Made by a program: the position numbers and the translations under genes. The notes under the pieces are model-generated. The model was not told the DNA's origin. It did no database searches and saw only the letters and a list, made by a program, of their open reading frames with translations. Below are positions 21,190-31,339 of a stretch of 64,000 nucleotides of DNA, piece after piece. The DNA is from Phylloscopus collybita. Taxonomy: Eukaryota > Chordata > Aves > Passeriformes > Phylloscopidae. The stretch covers positions 1-64,000 of the forward strand of contig JAJNNQ010000144.1 in the NCBI GenBank assembly GCA_027886175.1. Reading direction: 5' to 3'. The stretch's first letter is position 1, and each line of letters opens with the position of its first letter.

Positions 21190-21695
21190 CCGCTCGGCGT
21201 CCGGCCTGCGGGTGTGCCCGGTCTGGGACTGTCCGACCCCGGCTGTGCCCGGTCTGGGCCTCCCCGACCCCCGGCTGTGCCCGGTCCGGGCCTCCCCCAC
21301 CCCGGCTGTGCCCCGTCCGAGCCTCCCCGACCCCGGCTGTGCCCCGTCCGAGCCTCCCCGACCCCGGCTGTGCCCGGTCCGAGCCTCCCCGAGCCCGGCT
21401 GTGCCCGGTCCGAGCCTCCCCGAGCCCGGCTGTGCCCGGTCCGGGCCTCCCCCACCCCGGCTGTGCCCGGTCCGGGCCTGTCCGACCCCCGGCTGTGCCC
21501 GGTCCGGGCCTCCCCGACCCCGGCTGTGCCCGGTCCGGGCCTGTCCGACCCCCGGCTGTGCCCGGTCCGGGCCTCCCCGACCCCGGCTGTGCCCGGTCCG
21601 AGCCTCCCCGAGCCCCGGCTGTGCCCGGTCCGGGCCTGTCCGACCCCGGCTGTGCCCGGTCCGAGCCTCCCCGAGCCCCGTTCGCAGCCCGCCGC
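21190..21695. repeat. GC-rich minisatellite, ~31 bp (ggctgtgcccggtccgggcc)
   Basis: About 16 units of 'ctgtgcccggtccgggcctc' followed by cccgacccc lie directly upstream of the DENND6B CpG island. CpG density is high, so it may be methylated or act as part of the island. Variants alternate ccgggcc/ccgagcc and ccccgac/tgtccgac. Confidence 0.94.
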
Positions 21696-21699
21696 GCCC

Positions 21700-22790
21700 C
21701 TCCCGCGGGGCGGATTTTAGGAGCGCTCCGAGCACCGTTTAGAAAAAAAAACCACGCCGTGTATTCCCTGCCGGGCGCCAGGAGGAGATCTCCCCAAAGC
21801 GAGCTGACGACAAAATGACATTTTTTGTACAGGAAGAACCGACACCCACCCGCCCCGGTGTAACTCACACTCTCCACCTGCCCAGCGCACGATTAATTAA
21901 TTGCGTGACCTGACCTGACCCGGTCGAAAGTTGAATTTCACTTGAAAGAGAGCATTTTTTGTTAAGCTGCACAGGGCTGGGAGCACCCGGGGACCGTCAG
22001 GGGGAGGGAGGTGTCCCTGCCCACGGGACTGGGTGGGCTTTGAGGTCCCTTCCAGCTGCAGCATTCCGTGGTTCCAGAGTGCCCGGAGTGACACCGAGTG
22101 TCCCCTCAGGCACCGAGCGTGCGGTGACAGCTCCTGGCAGGAATTCCACGGCAGCATTGCCCCCACCCCCGGGTTTGGTTATTTATTTTTGACACTTCTT
22201 TGGTCCCCCCCCCAGAGCTCTGTGTTCCGTTCCATCCCCAGCCTGTCCCGCCCCTGATGAGAGGAGCTGCACCAAAGCACTGCCCTGTCCCAAGACCTGC
22301 TAATTAATGCTGATTATGATTTATTACGGGCTCGTGATAAAGCCTGCATCACTACCTTTAAGCTTGCCACGCTTGGAGGTGATTCTTGCCAGACGAGGGA
22401 CGGGAGGAAAATAAAAGAAAAAGATGAATAAAAAAAATTGGACATTTTTTCCCTCAGTAACTCTTTGTCCCACAGTAAAAATCAGTTTTAATCTCGTCCC
22501 AGGGGTCTCCCATGGCTGATTTATCTGCAGCCACACCAACATTCCCACCTGGCCAGGCAGAAGAAAATGAACTGTGAATAAAAAAAAAAAAAGGCAATGA
22601 AAGTGCTTAGAACGTCTGAGAAGTATAAAAGTGAGGGCTGGAGGGTTTCCATGAGGATGGCAGCACAGCTCTGTGCCCGAGCAGGGAACTGTCACGGGCA
22701 GAGGTTCACACCCAGCATCCCCAATTCCCAGAGAATTCCCCAGAGTCACGGGGCAGGACAGGCAAGGCTTGGAATCACTGAACCAGGGAA
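21700..22790. other. Intergenic sequence, mixed AT-rich, with a CR1 tail remnant
   Basis: A short sense CR1 tail (tgggctttgaggtcccttcc) lies at 21995-22075. Three exact copies of TGACC (21906-21920) next to AT-rich 'attaattaattgcgtgacc' could be a nuclear-receptor-type element, but this is weak. AT-rich stretches at 22290-22460 show no gene. Confidence 0.5.
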
Positions 22791-23165
22791 CCCTGGGGTG
22801 GTTTGGGTGGGAAGGGAGCTCAGAGCCCCCCCAGTGCCACCCCTGCCCGGGCAGGGACACCTCCCAGTGTCCCAGGCTGCTCCCAGCCCCAGTGCCCAGC
22901 CTGGCCTTGGGCACTGCCAGGGCTCCAGGGGCAGCCACAGCTGCTCTGGCAATCCCAGCCCAGGCAGCAATTCCTGCCCAAGCTCCCAGCCAGCCCTGCC
23001 CTCTGGCCCTGGGAAGCCATTCCCTGGCTCCTGGCCCTCTGTCCCTTGTCCCCAGCCCCTCTGCAGCTCCCCTGGAGCCCCTGGAGCCCCTGGAATGTTC
23101 TGGAAGCTCTCCCTGGAGCCTTCCCCTCCCCAGGCTGGGAATTCCCAGCTCTCCCATCTCAGCTC
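22790..23165 (-). mobile_element. CR1 LINE 3' fragment, antisense
   Basis: Reverse tail 'ccctggggtggtttgggtgg' through the standard body to 'ccccaggctgggaattccca'. It is part of the duplicated block shared with 10075-10660. Confidence 0.9.
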
Positions 23166-23350
23166 CAGAGCCTGAGCTTGGATCCATCTCCTCTCCAAGA
23201 AACCAATGGACCCAGGGGCTTCACCTGGAATCTCAGGAAACCAGGAAGGGTCTCCCTTCCCTTTCCCTCTCTGTTCTCTCCCCATTTTCCATAAAAATCC
23301 CTCGGGATGGGTTCTGAGTGCCCCGAATCCCAGAATCCCAGGAGCAGTTT
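23165..23350 (+). repeat. Duplicated linker B, second copy (direct partner 10440-10620)
   Basis: Same non-CR1 linker between two antisense CR1 tails as at 10440; a second antisense tail follows at 23330-23410 and is cut at 'cccagttccagttgttgg'. Confidence 0.88.
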
Positions 23351-23439
23351 GGGTGGGAAGGGACCTCAGAGCTCATTCCAGGGACATCTCCCACCATCCC
23401 AGTTCCAGTTGTTGGAAGCCCCGAGATCCCGGGGCTCCT

Positions 23440-24165
23440 TTGCTCAGCTCCTCTCGGTGCTCTCCAGGTGCGAGCCGTGCCGGGCTCAGGCTCTGCCCGG
23501 CCCGGGCTGCAGCCCAGGGGAAGCCGCAGCGGGATTTTCCCGGCGGGCGGAGTTCAGCGAGCTGCTGAGGCTCGGATCCCGGCCAGAGAGCCCCCAGAGG
23601 CCGGGCCGAGCCCGGGGAGCTCCCGGCCGGTGCTGGAAGAACCATATTTGGGAAGCTTGAGCGGGGCAGATCTGGAAGCGCAGCGGCGGTGCCGAGCTCG
23701 GAGCTGCCCGGGCCAGCGCCGGGGCCGCTGCAGCCGCCGCTCATCTCCCCAGCAACCCCGCAAACAACAACATTGCCCAAGCCTGCCGCCTATAATTAAC
23801 CCGGCCCCGCAGAGCCGCTGCCCTGCGCTGCTCCCGCACTGCCAGGCGGGAGGGATCGTGTTCCCCGGAGCGCGGAGGAACATTCCCTGCAGCCCCGGGA
23901 ACGTGCGGGCCGAGCCGTGCCGAGCCGTGCCGTGCCAGCCGCTGCCCGAGCTGTTTGTGCTCGGGCGCTGGGAGCCGTGGGGTTTGAACCAGGCCCGGCA
24001 GCTCGGCCCCAAAGGCGGCCAGAGAGAAGTGCCGGGGTTTGGAGGAGCTCCCAGAGCAGCGCTGGGTGCTCGGGAGAGGCTGTGGCTGCAGGAGAGGGGA
24101 GGAAAGCTCGTCCCCTCCTCCCTGCGGGGCCGCTCAGACGAATGTCAAGCTGGCGCTGGGAGATC
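23440..24165. promoter_or_regulatory. CpG-rich intergenic block, possible distal promoter or enhancer
   Basis: About 700 bp has many CpGs, no repeat structure and no CR1. It contains 'cctataattaacc' near 23790 and repeated 'gagccgtgcc' around 23911-23935. No open frame resembles a known protein. It lies between the two promoters, about 3.5 kb before PPP6R2 exon 1, and could hold an alternative start or an enhancer. This is inference from base composition only. Confidence 0.4.
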
Positions 24166-24360
24166 CTGTTCTGATGCCTGCTGGAGGCACCAGATCACGC
24201 CTCAGTCCCGAGCCAAGAATAGATCCCAGAATTCTTCATCATCCACGGCCTATTCTGGGCCTGCAGCCTCCCACCCAACGTGTGCCAGCTCCCACTCCAG
24301 CTGGGAATGCTGCTCCGGGGCTGGGAGCTCTGCAGGCAGAGCGCTCCCTGTGCTGGGGGG

Positions 24361-24363
<3 letters not shown>

Positions 24364-24393
<30 letters not shown>
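24364..24393. repeat. (CA)15 microsatellite
   Basis: A perfect dinucleotide run, followed by a short antisense CR1 tail-like sequence (ctggcgtggtctgcactgag). Confidence 0.95.
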
Positions 24394-24395
<2 letters not shown>

Positions 24396-24614
24396 GAATC
24401 CTGGCGTGGTCTGCACTGAGGGGGTCCCCAGTGACACCCAGTGCCACCCCTGCCAGGGACAGAGACCTCTCCTGTGAGCCCAGTCTAGCCTGGCCCTGCC
24501 AGACCTGGGCTCAGCCCCTCGTGTCCGTGCTGGAGGAGATTCCAGCAGCTGCTCCCAGTGGGATCCAGCTGCCCTGTGTCACACCCAGGGCGTGGGACCG
24601 TGGGCTGGGGCCTC

Positions 24615-25137
24615 TGTCCCTGTCCCAGTCCCTGCCCCTGTCCCTGTCCCAGTCCCTGTCCCAGTCCCAGTCCCAGTCCCAGTCCCAGTCCCAGTCCCAG
24701 TCCCTGTTCCAGTCCCTGCTCCAGTCCCTGCCCCTGCCCCTGCCCCTGTCCCTGCCCCAGTCCCTGTCCCAGTCCCTGTCCTGGTCCCAGTCCCTGCCCC
24801 TGCCCCTGTCCCTGCCCCTGTCCCGGTCCCAGTCCCTGCCCCTGCCCCTGCCCCTGTCCCCGTCCCTGCCCCTGCCCCTGCCCCTGTCCCTGCCCCAGTC
24901 CCTGTCCCAGTCCCTGTCCCAGTCCCTGTCCCTGTCCCTGTCCCTGCCCCTGCCCCTGCCCCTGTCCCTGCCCCAGTCCCTGTCCCTGTCCCCATCCCTG
25001 TCCCAGTCCCTGTCCCTGTCCCAGTCCCTGTCCCTGTCCCAGTCCCTGTCCCTGTCCCTGCCCCTGCCCCTGCCCCTGCCCCTGTCCCTGCCCCAGTCCC
25101 TGTCCCTGTCCCTGTCCCTGTCCCAGTCCCTGTCCCA

Positions 25138-25172
<35 letters not shown>

Positions 25173-25245
25173 AGTCCCTGTCCCAGTCCCTGTCCCTGTC
25201 CCAGTCCCTGCCCCAGTCCCAGTCCCTGTCCCTGTCCCTGCCAGC
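24615..25245. repeat. Hexanucleotide array (tgtccc/ccagtc/tgcccc)
   Basis: About 105 hexamers of cctgtc, ccagtc and cctgcc run for 630 bp with almost no indels. The minus strand reads GGGACAGGGACTGGGACAGG, ideal for G-quadruplexes. The long frames in both directions ([29 protein letters not shown]) are artefacts of a 6-bp period. Confidence 0.97.
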
Positions 25246-25706
25246 AGAGGGGAGCTGGCAGCTCCTGGCCCTGCCGCTGCCAAGCCCCGAGTTCAGCTGT
25301 ATGTTCGCGTGTTCCAGAGGGCTGGAGCAGAGCAGAAGGAAGCTGTTCCAAGGTTGGAACTCTAGAAATCAGCTGGAGGAGTCGGGCTGTACAGCTCCGG
25401 CCCTCCTGGGGCTGGGGATATGCTCTGGGGGCAGCTGGAAGATTTGGGAATTTGCTGGGGATGGTTTCATCCCGTCCCTAGAAGCCACAATCAGCCACAA
25501 AAAAATGCTTTCTAAGCCCATTTCCCTCCAGCAGATGAAACAGGGAAGTGAAACTCCTGAGCTTGTGCTATTTTCTTTCCCCGCATTCATGGCACCAAAG
25601 CGCTAATTACCACGCTGGGTGCTGTATGAATTCTTGGGAGTCCTCCCCTTGCAGCCCTCACACTGGAAAAGCCTCCACGAACGAGGAATTTTACCCACTC
25701 AGTGAC

Positions 25707-25722
25707 GGGGGGGGGGGGGGGG
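25707..25722. repeat. Poly-G run of 16
   Basis: Sixteen consecutive guanines after 'cactcagtgac'. Such runs are often wrong in length in assemblies. Confidence 0.85.
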
Positions 25723-26120
25723 CTGCTTTTGGTGGCATTGCTGTGACAGCCCTCCCTGTGGCAGGGGGGTGACACGGGATGAGCCTTCAGCTCCCCGGCA
25801 GCCCCGGCCGTGCCAGGATGGCGTGAGGCCGTGCCCCCGGCACAAACCCATCCCTCTCTCTCCCGGTGGCAAAGGCCACGTTTGCCCTGTCAACTTTTAA
25901 CCACGTGCAAAGGAATCTTTGCAGGGTCAAGGCCTCGGCGGGAGCAGCTTAGCGGCAAATCTCGTGGCAGGAATTCGCTTTGGAATGAGGGATTGGATCG
26001 CTTCCTGCTGGTTCCTGGAGGATGCTGGCACTTGGAGAGCAGTTTATCCACGAGACAAAGACAAATCTGGGCACGGCGACAGCGGATCCAGGAGCCCAGG
26101 CTGCCAGCATGACTCAGAGA

Positions 26121-26209
26121 TCCCTGCTCCCAGCCCTGGCTCCCTGCTCCCAGCCCTGGCTCCCTGCTCCCAGCCCTGGCTCCCTGCTCCCAGCCCTGGC
26201 TCCCTGCTG
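26121..26209. repeat. 20-bp tandem repeat, 4.5 copies (tccctgctcccagccctggc)
   Basis: Perfect 20-bp units in intergenic DNA between the hexamer array and the PPP6R2 promoter. Confidence 0.95.
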
Positions 26210-26529
26210 CCTCTGTCTCCTCTTTTCCCTCCCCTCCCCTCCCCGTGCCCATCCCACCTCCCCGGACACAGCGGACCCTGTCCCCACCCCGGTCCCCTGA
26301 CCCCCGGCTCTGGGGTCCCCCCCCTTGCAGTGACACGGGGGCCACCCGGAGGCTCCCGCTGTCCCCGTGTCCCCCCAGCCGCGGGGCCGTGTCCTCCAAC
26401 TCCTCCTGCTCCCCCCGGGGTCCCGAGAGCTGTCGCTGTCCCCTCGGCCCTGTCCGCGGGGCTGGGGCCGCCCCACCGTTCCCTTGTCCCCGTGCTCGCC
26501 CCACCATCCCTGACCCCGTGTGTCCCCAT

Positions 26530-27500
26530 AGCCCCGTCCCCGTGTCCCCGTGTCCCTGTCCCCGTCCCACCATCTCCCTGTCCCCAGTCCCCGCCCCCGT
26601 CTCTCCCATCTCCGCCCCGTCTCCGTCCCCTTGTCCCCGTTCCCGTTCCTGTCCCCCACCCCGTCCCCATGTTCCATCCCATCCCATCCCCGTCCCTGCT
26701 CCCCTGTCCCCATCCTCGTCCCCCTGTCCTGGTCCCCATTCCCGCCCCACCATCCCCATGACCGTCCCTGTCCCCCCGTCCCACCGTTCCCATCCCGTGC
26801 CGCCATCCCCCTCCCGCCACCCTCATCCCCGTGCCCATCGCTGCCCCCACTCTGTCTATGGGGTCTCTGTCCCCATGTCCTGATGTCCGTGTCCCCATCC
26901 CCCTGTCCCCGTCCCTGTGTCCCCATCTGCACGGCCCCATTCCTGTGCCGTGTTCCCGTCCCTATCCCTCTGTCCCTGTCCCCACCCCTGTCCCCGTGTC
27001 CCTATCTCTACTGCCCCATTCCCGTCCCGTGTTCCCGTCCCCCTGTCCCGTCCCTATCCCCCTGTCGCCATCCCCATCCCTGTCCCTGTCCCCGTGTCCC
27101 CATCTCCACGGCCCCATTCCCGTCCCGTGTTCCCGTCCCTATCCCCCTGTCCCGTCCCCGTCCCCACCCCTGTCCCCGTGTCCCCATCTCCACGGCTCCA
27201 TTCCTGTCCCGTGTCCCCGTCCCTATCCCCCTGTCCCCGTCCCCATCTCCACGGCCCCATTCCCGTCCCCCTGTCCCGTCCCTATCCCCCTGTCCCCGTC
27301 CCCACCCCTGTCCCCGTGTCCCCATCTCCACGGCTCCATTCCCGTCCCGTGTTCCCGTCCCTATCCCCCTGACCCCGTGTCCCCATCTCCACGGCTCCAT
27401 TCCTGTCCCGTGTCCCCGTCCCTATCCCCCTGACCCCGTGTCCCCATCTCCACGGCTCCATTCCTGTCCCGTGTTCCCGTCCCTATCCCCCTGTCCCGTC
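26530..27500. repeat. Pyrimidine-rich minisatellite (ccccgtgtccccatctccac)
   Basis: Degenerate 'ccctgtccccgtccc' units on the left become clear long units of about 55-115 bp on the right (26900-27490), each carrying 'ccccatctccacggccccat' and 'ttcccgtccctatccccctg'. It ends just before the PPP6R2 promoter boxes. The minus strand is G-rich. Confidence 0.92.
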
Positions 27501-27534
27501 CCCAGCCGTGTCCCCGTGTCCCCGCGGCCGCGCC

Positions 27535-28020
27535 CCAGCCACGCCCACCCCAGATAACCACGCCCACCACAATAACCACGCCCATCTCCACCATGCCCGC
27601 CCCAGACCCCGCCCCTCTCCCCTCGGCCCCGCCCCTCTCCCCCCGCCCTGAGGGAGCCGCGGCGCCGCCGCCATTTTGGAGCCGCCGCCGCCGCCGCTCC
27701 GCCGCCGCTGCCCGCGCAGCCCCGGCCGGCCCAGCCCGCGGGCCCGGCCCGCAGCCCGGCCCGGCAGCGCCCGAGGGCAGCCCGGCACCCGCAGGTGAGA
27801 CCCGGCTGTCACCGCCGCCCTCGCGGGGCCGGGGTCGGGGCTGGGCCCGGCGCCGCGGGCTGGGCCCCGCCGCCCCCCCGGCTCCGCTCCGGCCTCCCGG
27901 AGCCGCCCCCCGCGCTCCGTGGGTTCGGCACCGTTTGGGGGGTTAAAACCCTCCCCCGCCGAGCCGCTGTCCGGGGCTGGGCTGTGGTCCCGCCGCCTCG
28001 TTCCATGCGGATCTGGGTTA
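27535..28020 (+). promoter_or_regulatory. PPP6R2: CpG island promoter of PPP6R2
   Basis: The region carries three CCACGCCCA boxes (27539, 27558 and 27576; spacing 18-19 bp, KLF/Sp-type), two perfect CCCCGCCCC GC boxes (27607-27615 and 27627-27635) and a GCCGCCATTTTG YY1 element at 27667-27678, which in housekeeping promoters usually lies just downstream of the start of transcription. CpG density stays high to about 28020, past the donor of exon 1. There is no TATA box. Confidence 0.8.
27640..27794 (+). other. PPP6R2: PPP6R2 non-coding exon 1 (5'UTR), 5' end approximate
   Basis: GC-rich sequence rich in CCG triplets ends in a consensus donor CAG/GTGAGA (exon ends 27794). It begins around the YY1 element at 27667. 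No ATG opens a meaningful frame toward the donor, and the next exon (57275) has its own 5'UTR before the start codon, so this is inferred to be untranslated. The exact start is not visible. Confidence 0.65.
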
Positions 28021-28184
28021 AATCCGACCGCTCTGCGCGTGACAGTTTCCTTTTGCCGTGTTTTGGTGCGTGCGGGGCGGGCTGGCGGGGCTGGGGGCTG
28101 GGGCTGCGGGCTCCAGGTGGTCCTGGATCACACCTGCCCGGCCGGCAGTGGCCGGAGCTGTCGGGAGTGGTGGCGGTGGCAAGG

Positions 28185-28725
28185 TCAGGGGTCAGGTCAC
28201 CCTTGCTGAGGCTCAGGTCCCCCTCTTAGGGCTCAGCGCGCACCCCCGAGGGTCCGGTCACCTTCCGGGGGTTCCCTGCCCGGCGGTCACATCACCCCGC
28301 TGGGGTCTGGTCCCTTTCCCGAGGGTCAGGTCCCCCTCTCGAGGTTCTGGTCCCTCTCCGGGGGGTCAGGTCAGTCCCGGAGGTCAGGTTCCTTCCGGGG
28401 GTCAGCTCCCCCTCCTGGGAGTCGGATCACCCTTCTGAGGGTCCCCCTTCCTGGGGCTCTGGTTCCCCTCCCATGGGTCAAGTCCCTCTCGGCTGTCTGG
28501 TTCCTTTCCGGAGGGTCAGATCCCCCTGCCGCGGGTCTGCTCCCTTTCCCGAGGGTCCGATCCCCTTCCCGACGGTCTGGTCGCCTTCCCGAGAGTCTGG
28601 TCCTGTCCCCGGGGGTCAGGTCCCTCCCGGGGGTGAGAGGAGGGGGAGCAGTGCTCAGGGTCCCTCTCCCGAGGGTCAGGTCACCCTTCCAAAGGGTCAG
28701 GTCCCTCCCGGGGGTCACGGGAGGC
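28185..28725. repeat. Minisatellite, ~22-28 bp (cccgagggtcaggtccc)
   Basis: About 22 diverged units built from 'gagggtcaggtccccct' and 'gagggtctggtccctttcc' lie 400 bp downstream of PPP6R2 exon 1, at the start of intron 1. Confidence 0.88.
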
Positions 28726-28729
28726 AGAT

Positions 28730-30220
28730 CAGCCACCCACGGGTGTCACCCTCCGGGGGACCTGCCCACCTCAGGGTGCAGAATGTGGCCATAAATGTCA
28801 CCGTGCTGGTTTTATTGACGACCAGAAAGCGGGGTAGGAGTGGAGGCCCCGCTGGAATCACCACAAGATTGATCTGACAGGAAAGCGGCTCCTGGCAGAG
28901 GCTGGGAGGGCCCTGCTGAATTTGAGGGCCTTGTTTTGCACCAGCTAAAAAAAAAAACCAAACCAACAAACTAGGAAGTGAAAAAGAGAAACTGAGAGAA
29001 CTCAGAGGCCTGAGAGGTTTTTCCTCGCTTGATCCCCTACTTGGAAATTCATGTTTTAAAAACTTGAAGGTTGTTTTCATTATTTATTTTGTGTCTCGGA
29101 AAGGAGAAGGTGGTGATTCTAGCCCTGCCCAGCCCCACAGGTTTGAACCAAGCTCTTAGGAGCTGATTTCGGTTATAAAGCTCTGTTTAAAGCCCGATGA
29201 GAGAAGAAACATTTATGTTTTCTCTTATTACTCTGACACTTAAAAGCTAACATGCTGCCAAAATACTTCAGTGGTAAAAAAAAACCCCCTCGGTGGATGG
29301 TAGTATAGGGATTTCCATGGCAACCGAGGGTGATCTCATGGGAAGCAAAGTTAAATTTTGGGCTGTCAGTGGGAGCACATCATGGCCTGGGCTGGCCTGG
29401 GTGACATTTGCTCGGCAGAAGGTGATGAGGGCTGGGTAGGAACAAACTGCTCCGAGACCAAGGCTTGCTCTCCTGTGTGTGCACGCTGATATTCCTGGTG
29501 ATTTTTGTGCTTGCTTCGGATGAACCTGGCAATGCAGGGCTGTGGGACTCTGTGCTGGCTGGCAGTGGGGCCAGACGGGCGGTGCAGCAGCAGGTGCCTG
29601 TCGGGCAGGTGGTGCAGGGAAGGTTCCTGCCGAGCCTCGCGCCGGGGGAAGGTTCACGCTGTGGGATGCGGGAGCTGTGGAGCATCTCCTGCTCAGCCTG
29701 GTGTTCCGGGAGCTCCGTGCGTGCTGTGGGAGGGACAGGGTGGATTTCTGACTTCACAAATTGGAAACTGTCAAAAATAATAACGACGAGGCAGCGCTGT
29801 GTGAGAGCTGCTGCTCGGGGGTTTGTTACCAGGAGAAGAGCGCTCTGTGGGCTTGCAGGATTTTTGGGAAGCTCCGAGCCACTGTTGGCAGAGCTTCCCT
29901 GGGAAACAGGGGGCTGGGGGGACCCAGCTGTGTTCCAGAGTCCTGATCACAGTTTCCTGGTTGGATTGGGAGGCAGCTGGAGGGAATCCCATCCCTCCTG
30001 TCCCCACAGTGAGATCCTGAGCGAGAAGGGGGCGTTGGTTCGTTAATGCTTCCTCTCCTCTTTGGTGGGGAGATATCCCCGTGTTTTCCTGTGCTGCTTT
30101 TCCATCCTCTGTGCAGGGAACGCTTCGTTTGAGATCTCCCCTGAGTTTTCTGGTGGCAAAGGGGACCCAAAACTTGTCATCCCTGAGCCCAGCAGTGGTA
30201 TAGAGGAATTCCAGCATCAC
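28730..30220. other. PPP6R2 intron 1, unique sequence
   Basis: AT-richer DNA (29060-29290) with no array and no recognised mobile element. Open frames up to about 190 codons show no protein family. Confidence 0.6.
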
Positions 30221-30224
30221 AGAA

Positions 30225-30590
30225 GTATGGAAAGTCCTGAGCTGCAGGGCCCCACAGAGCTCATGGATCCAGCTGCTGGGAGCACCTCACTGCTGCCCAT
30301 GGATCCATGGAAGATCCTGAGCTGCAGGGCCCCACAGGGATGATGGAATCAGCTGCTGGGAGCACCTCACTGCTGCCCATGGATCCATGGAAGATCTTGA
30401 GCTGCAGGAACCCACAGGGATGATGGATCCAGCTGTGGGAACACCTCACTGCTGCCCATGGAACCTCCTGAGCTGCAGGGCCCCACAGGGATGATGGATG
30501 CAGCTGTGGGAACACCTCACTCCTGCCCATGGATCCATGGATCCTCCTGAGCTGCAGGGCCCCACAGGGATGATGGATGCAGCTGCTGGC
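30225..30590. repeat. 80-bp tandem repeat, five copies, at a CR1 tail
   Basis: The landmark 'gagctgcaggg' recurs at 30237, 30317, 30397, 30468 and 30547 (periods 80, 80, 71, 79). Each unit has 'ccatggatccatggaagatc' and 'gggatgatgg'. The unit begins where the antisense CR1 tail ends, and the same repeat with three copies occurs at 43190-43410. Confidence 0.93.
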
Positions 30591-30800
30591 CCTGCACAGC
30601 CCCCCAACAATCCCACCCTGGGCACCCCTGGCAGCGCTGCCCAAAGGCTCCTGGAGCTGTGGGGCCGTGCCCGTTCCCTGGGGAGCCTGGGCAGTGCCCA
30701 GCACCCTCTGGGGAGGAACCTTCCCTGCTGTCCCTCCTGTCCCTGCCCTGGCACAGTGCCAGCCCTGCCCTGGGTCCCGTCCCTGCTCAGCAGAGTTTGG
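30590..30800 (-). mobile_element. CR1 LINE 3' fragment, antisense (second tail type)
   Basis: Includes 'caatcccaccctgggcaccc' and 'ttccctggggagcctgggca' followed by 'accctctggggaggaacc'; this is another CR1 subfamily than the 'ggtttgggtgggaaggg' type. Confidence 0.85.
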
Positions 30801-31149
30801 GGAGAGCTGGTGGCTGGGAGCAGGGGGCTGAGCTGCGCTGCTCTCCGTGCTGCCAGCCAGGTGTGCAGGTGCAGCTGGAGCAGGATCCCTGTGCTGGGGA
30901 GCGTGGCTCTGTGGGTGTCATCCAGCAGCAGGGTTTAACAGGGGAGTCACAGTGCCTGAGGGGCACGGGCTGCAGCTCAGCCGTAAAAATGGGCAAACTG
31001 GAATGCCAGGAAATAGGAGAGTCTTGGTGGAGTAAGCCTTGGGTTTGGAACAGGAGTAGAACAAGAATAACTGGGAAATTTGGGTGCAAATGGTGCAGGA
31101 GAAATGGGTGAGGTCGGTGAGCTGAGAGCAAAGGAGGAGCCGGGTGCTT

Positions 31150-31335
31150 CAATCATAGGATCAAGGAATATCCCCAGTTGGAAGGGACTCAGAGGGATCA
31201 TCCAGCCCAGCCCCTGGCCCTGCCTGAGACCCCCCCCCCAGATCCCACCCTGGGCATCCCTGGGAGTGGTGTCCAAACGCTCCCGGAGCTCCGGCAGCCT
31301 GGGGCTGGGACCATTCCCTGGGGAGCCTGTGCCAG
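31150..31335 (-). mobile_element. CR1 LINE 3' fragment, antisense
   Basis: Contains 'gttggaagggactcagaggg' and 'atcccaccctgggcatccct'; it ends at 'ccctggggagcctgtgccag'. Confidence 0.85.
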
Positions 31336-31339
31336 ATTG

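Noticed and set aside
19154..21720. Open frames up to 836 codons ([10 protein letters not shown]) on the plus strand and WMDGWMDG on the minus strand
   Set aside because: They come from the ATCC microsatellite and pyrimidine arrays and run through the DENND6B CpG island on the opposite strand.
20243..21877. Minus-strand frame of 544 codons containing the DENND6B exon 1 peptide
   Set aside because: Only 20950-20813 is coding; the sequence on both sides is GC minisatellite and intron, and a canonical donor follows ATGGAG.
21906..21920. TGACC x3 as a nuclear hormone receptor element
   Set aside because: The half-site spacing (5-bp period, overlapping half-sites) does not fit a standard direct repeat of AGGTCA; noted only as a composition feature.
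23318..25606. 762-codon plus-strand frame
   Set aside because: It combines the CpG-rich block with the hexamer array; the serine/leucine/glutamine-rich tail is pure repeat and the first part matches no family.
25707..25722. Poly-G and poly-A (18262-18286) runs as functional elements
   Set aside because: Homopolymers of this size are common and their length is often an assembly or polymerase artefact.
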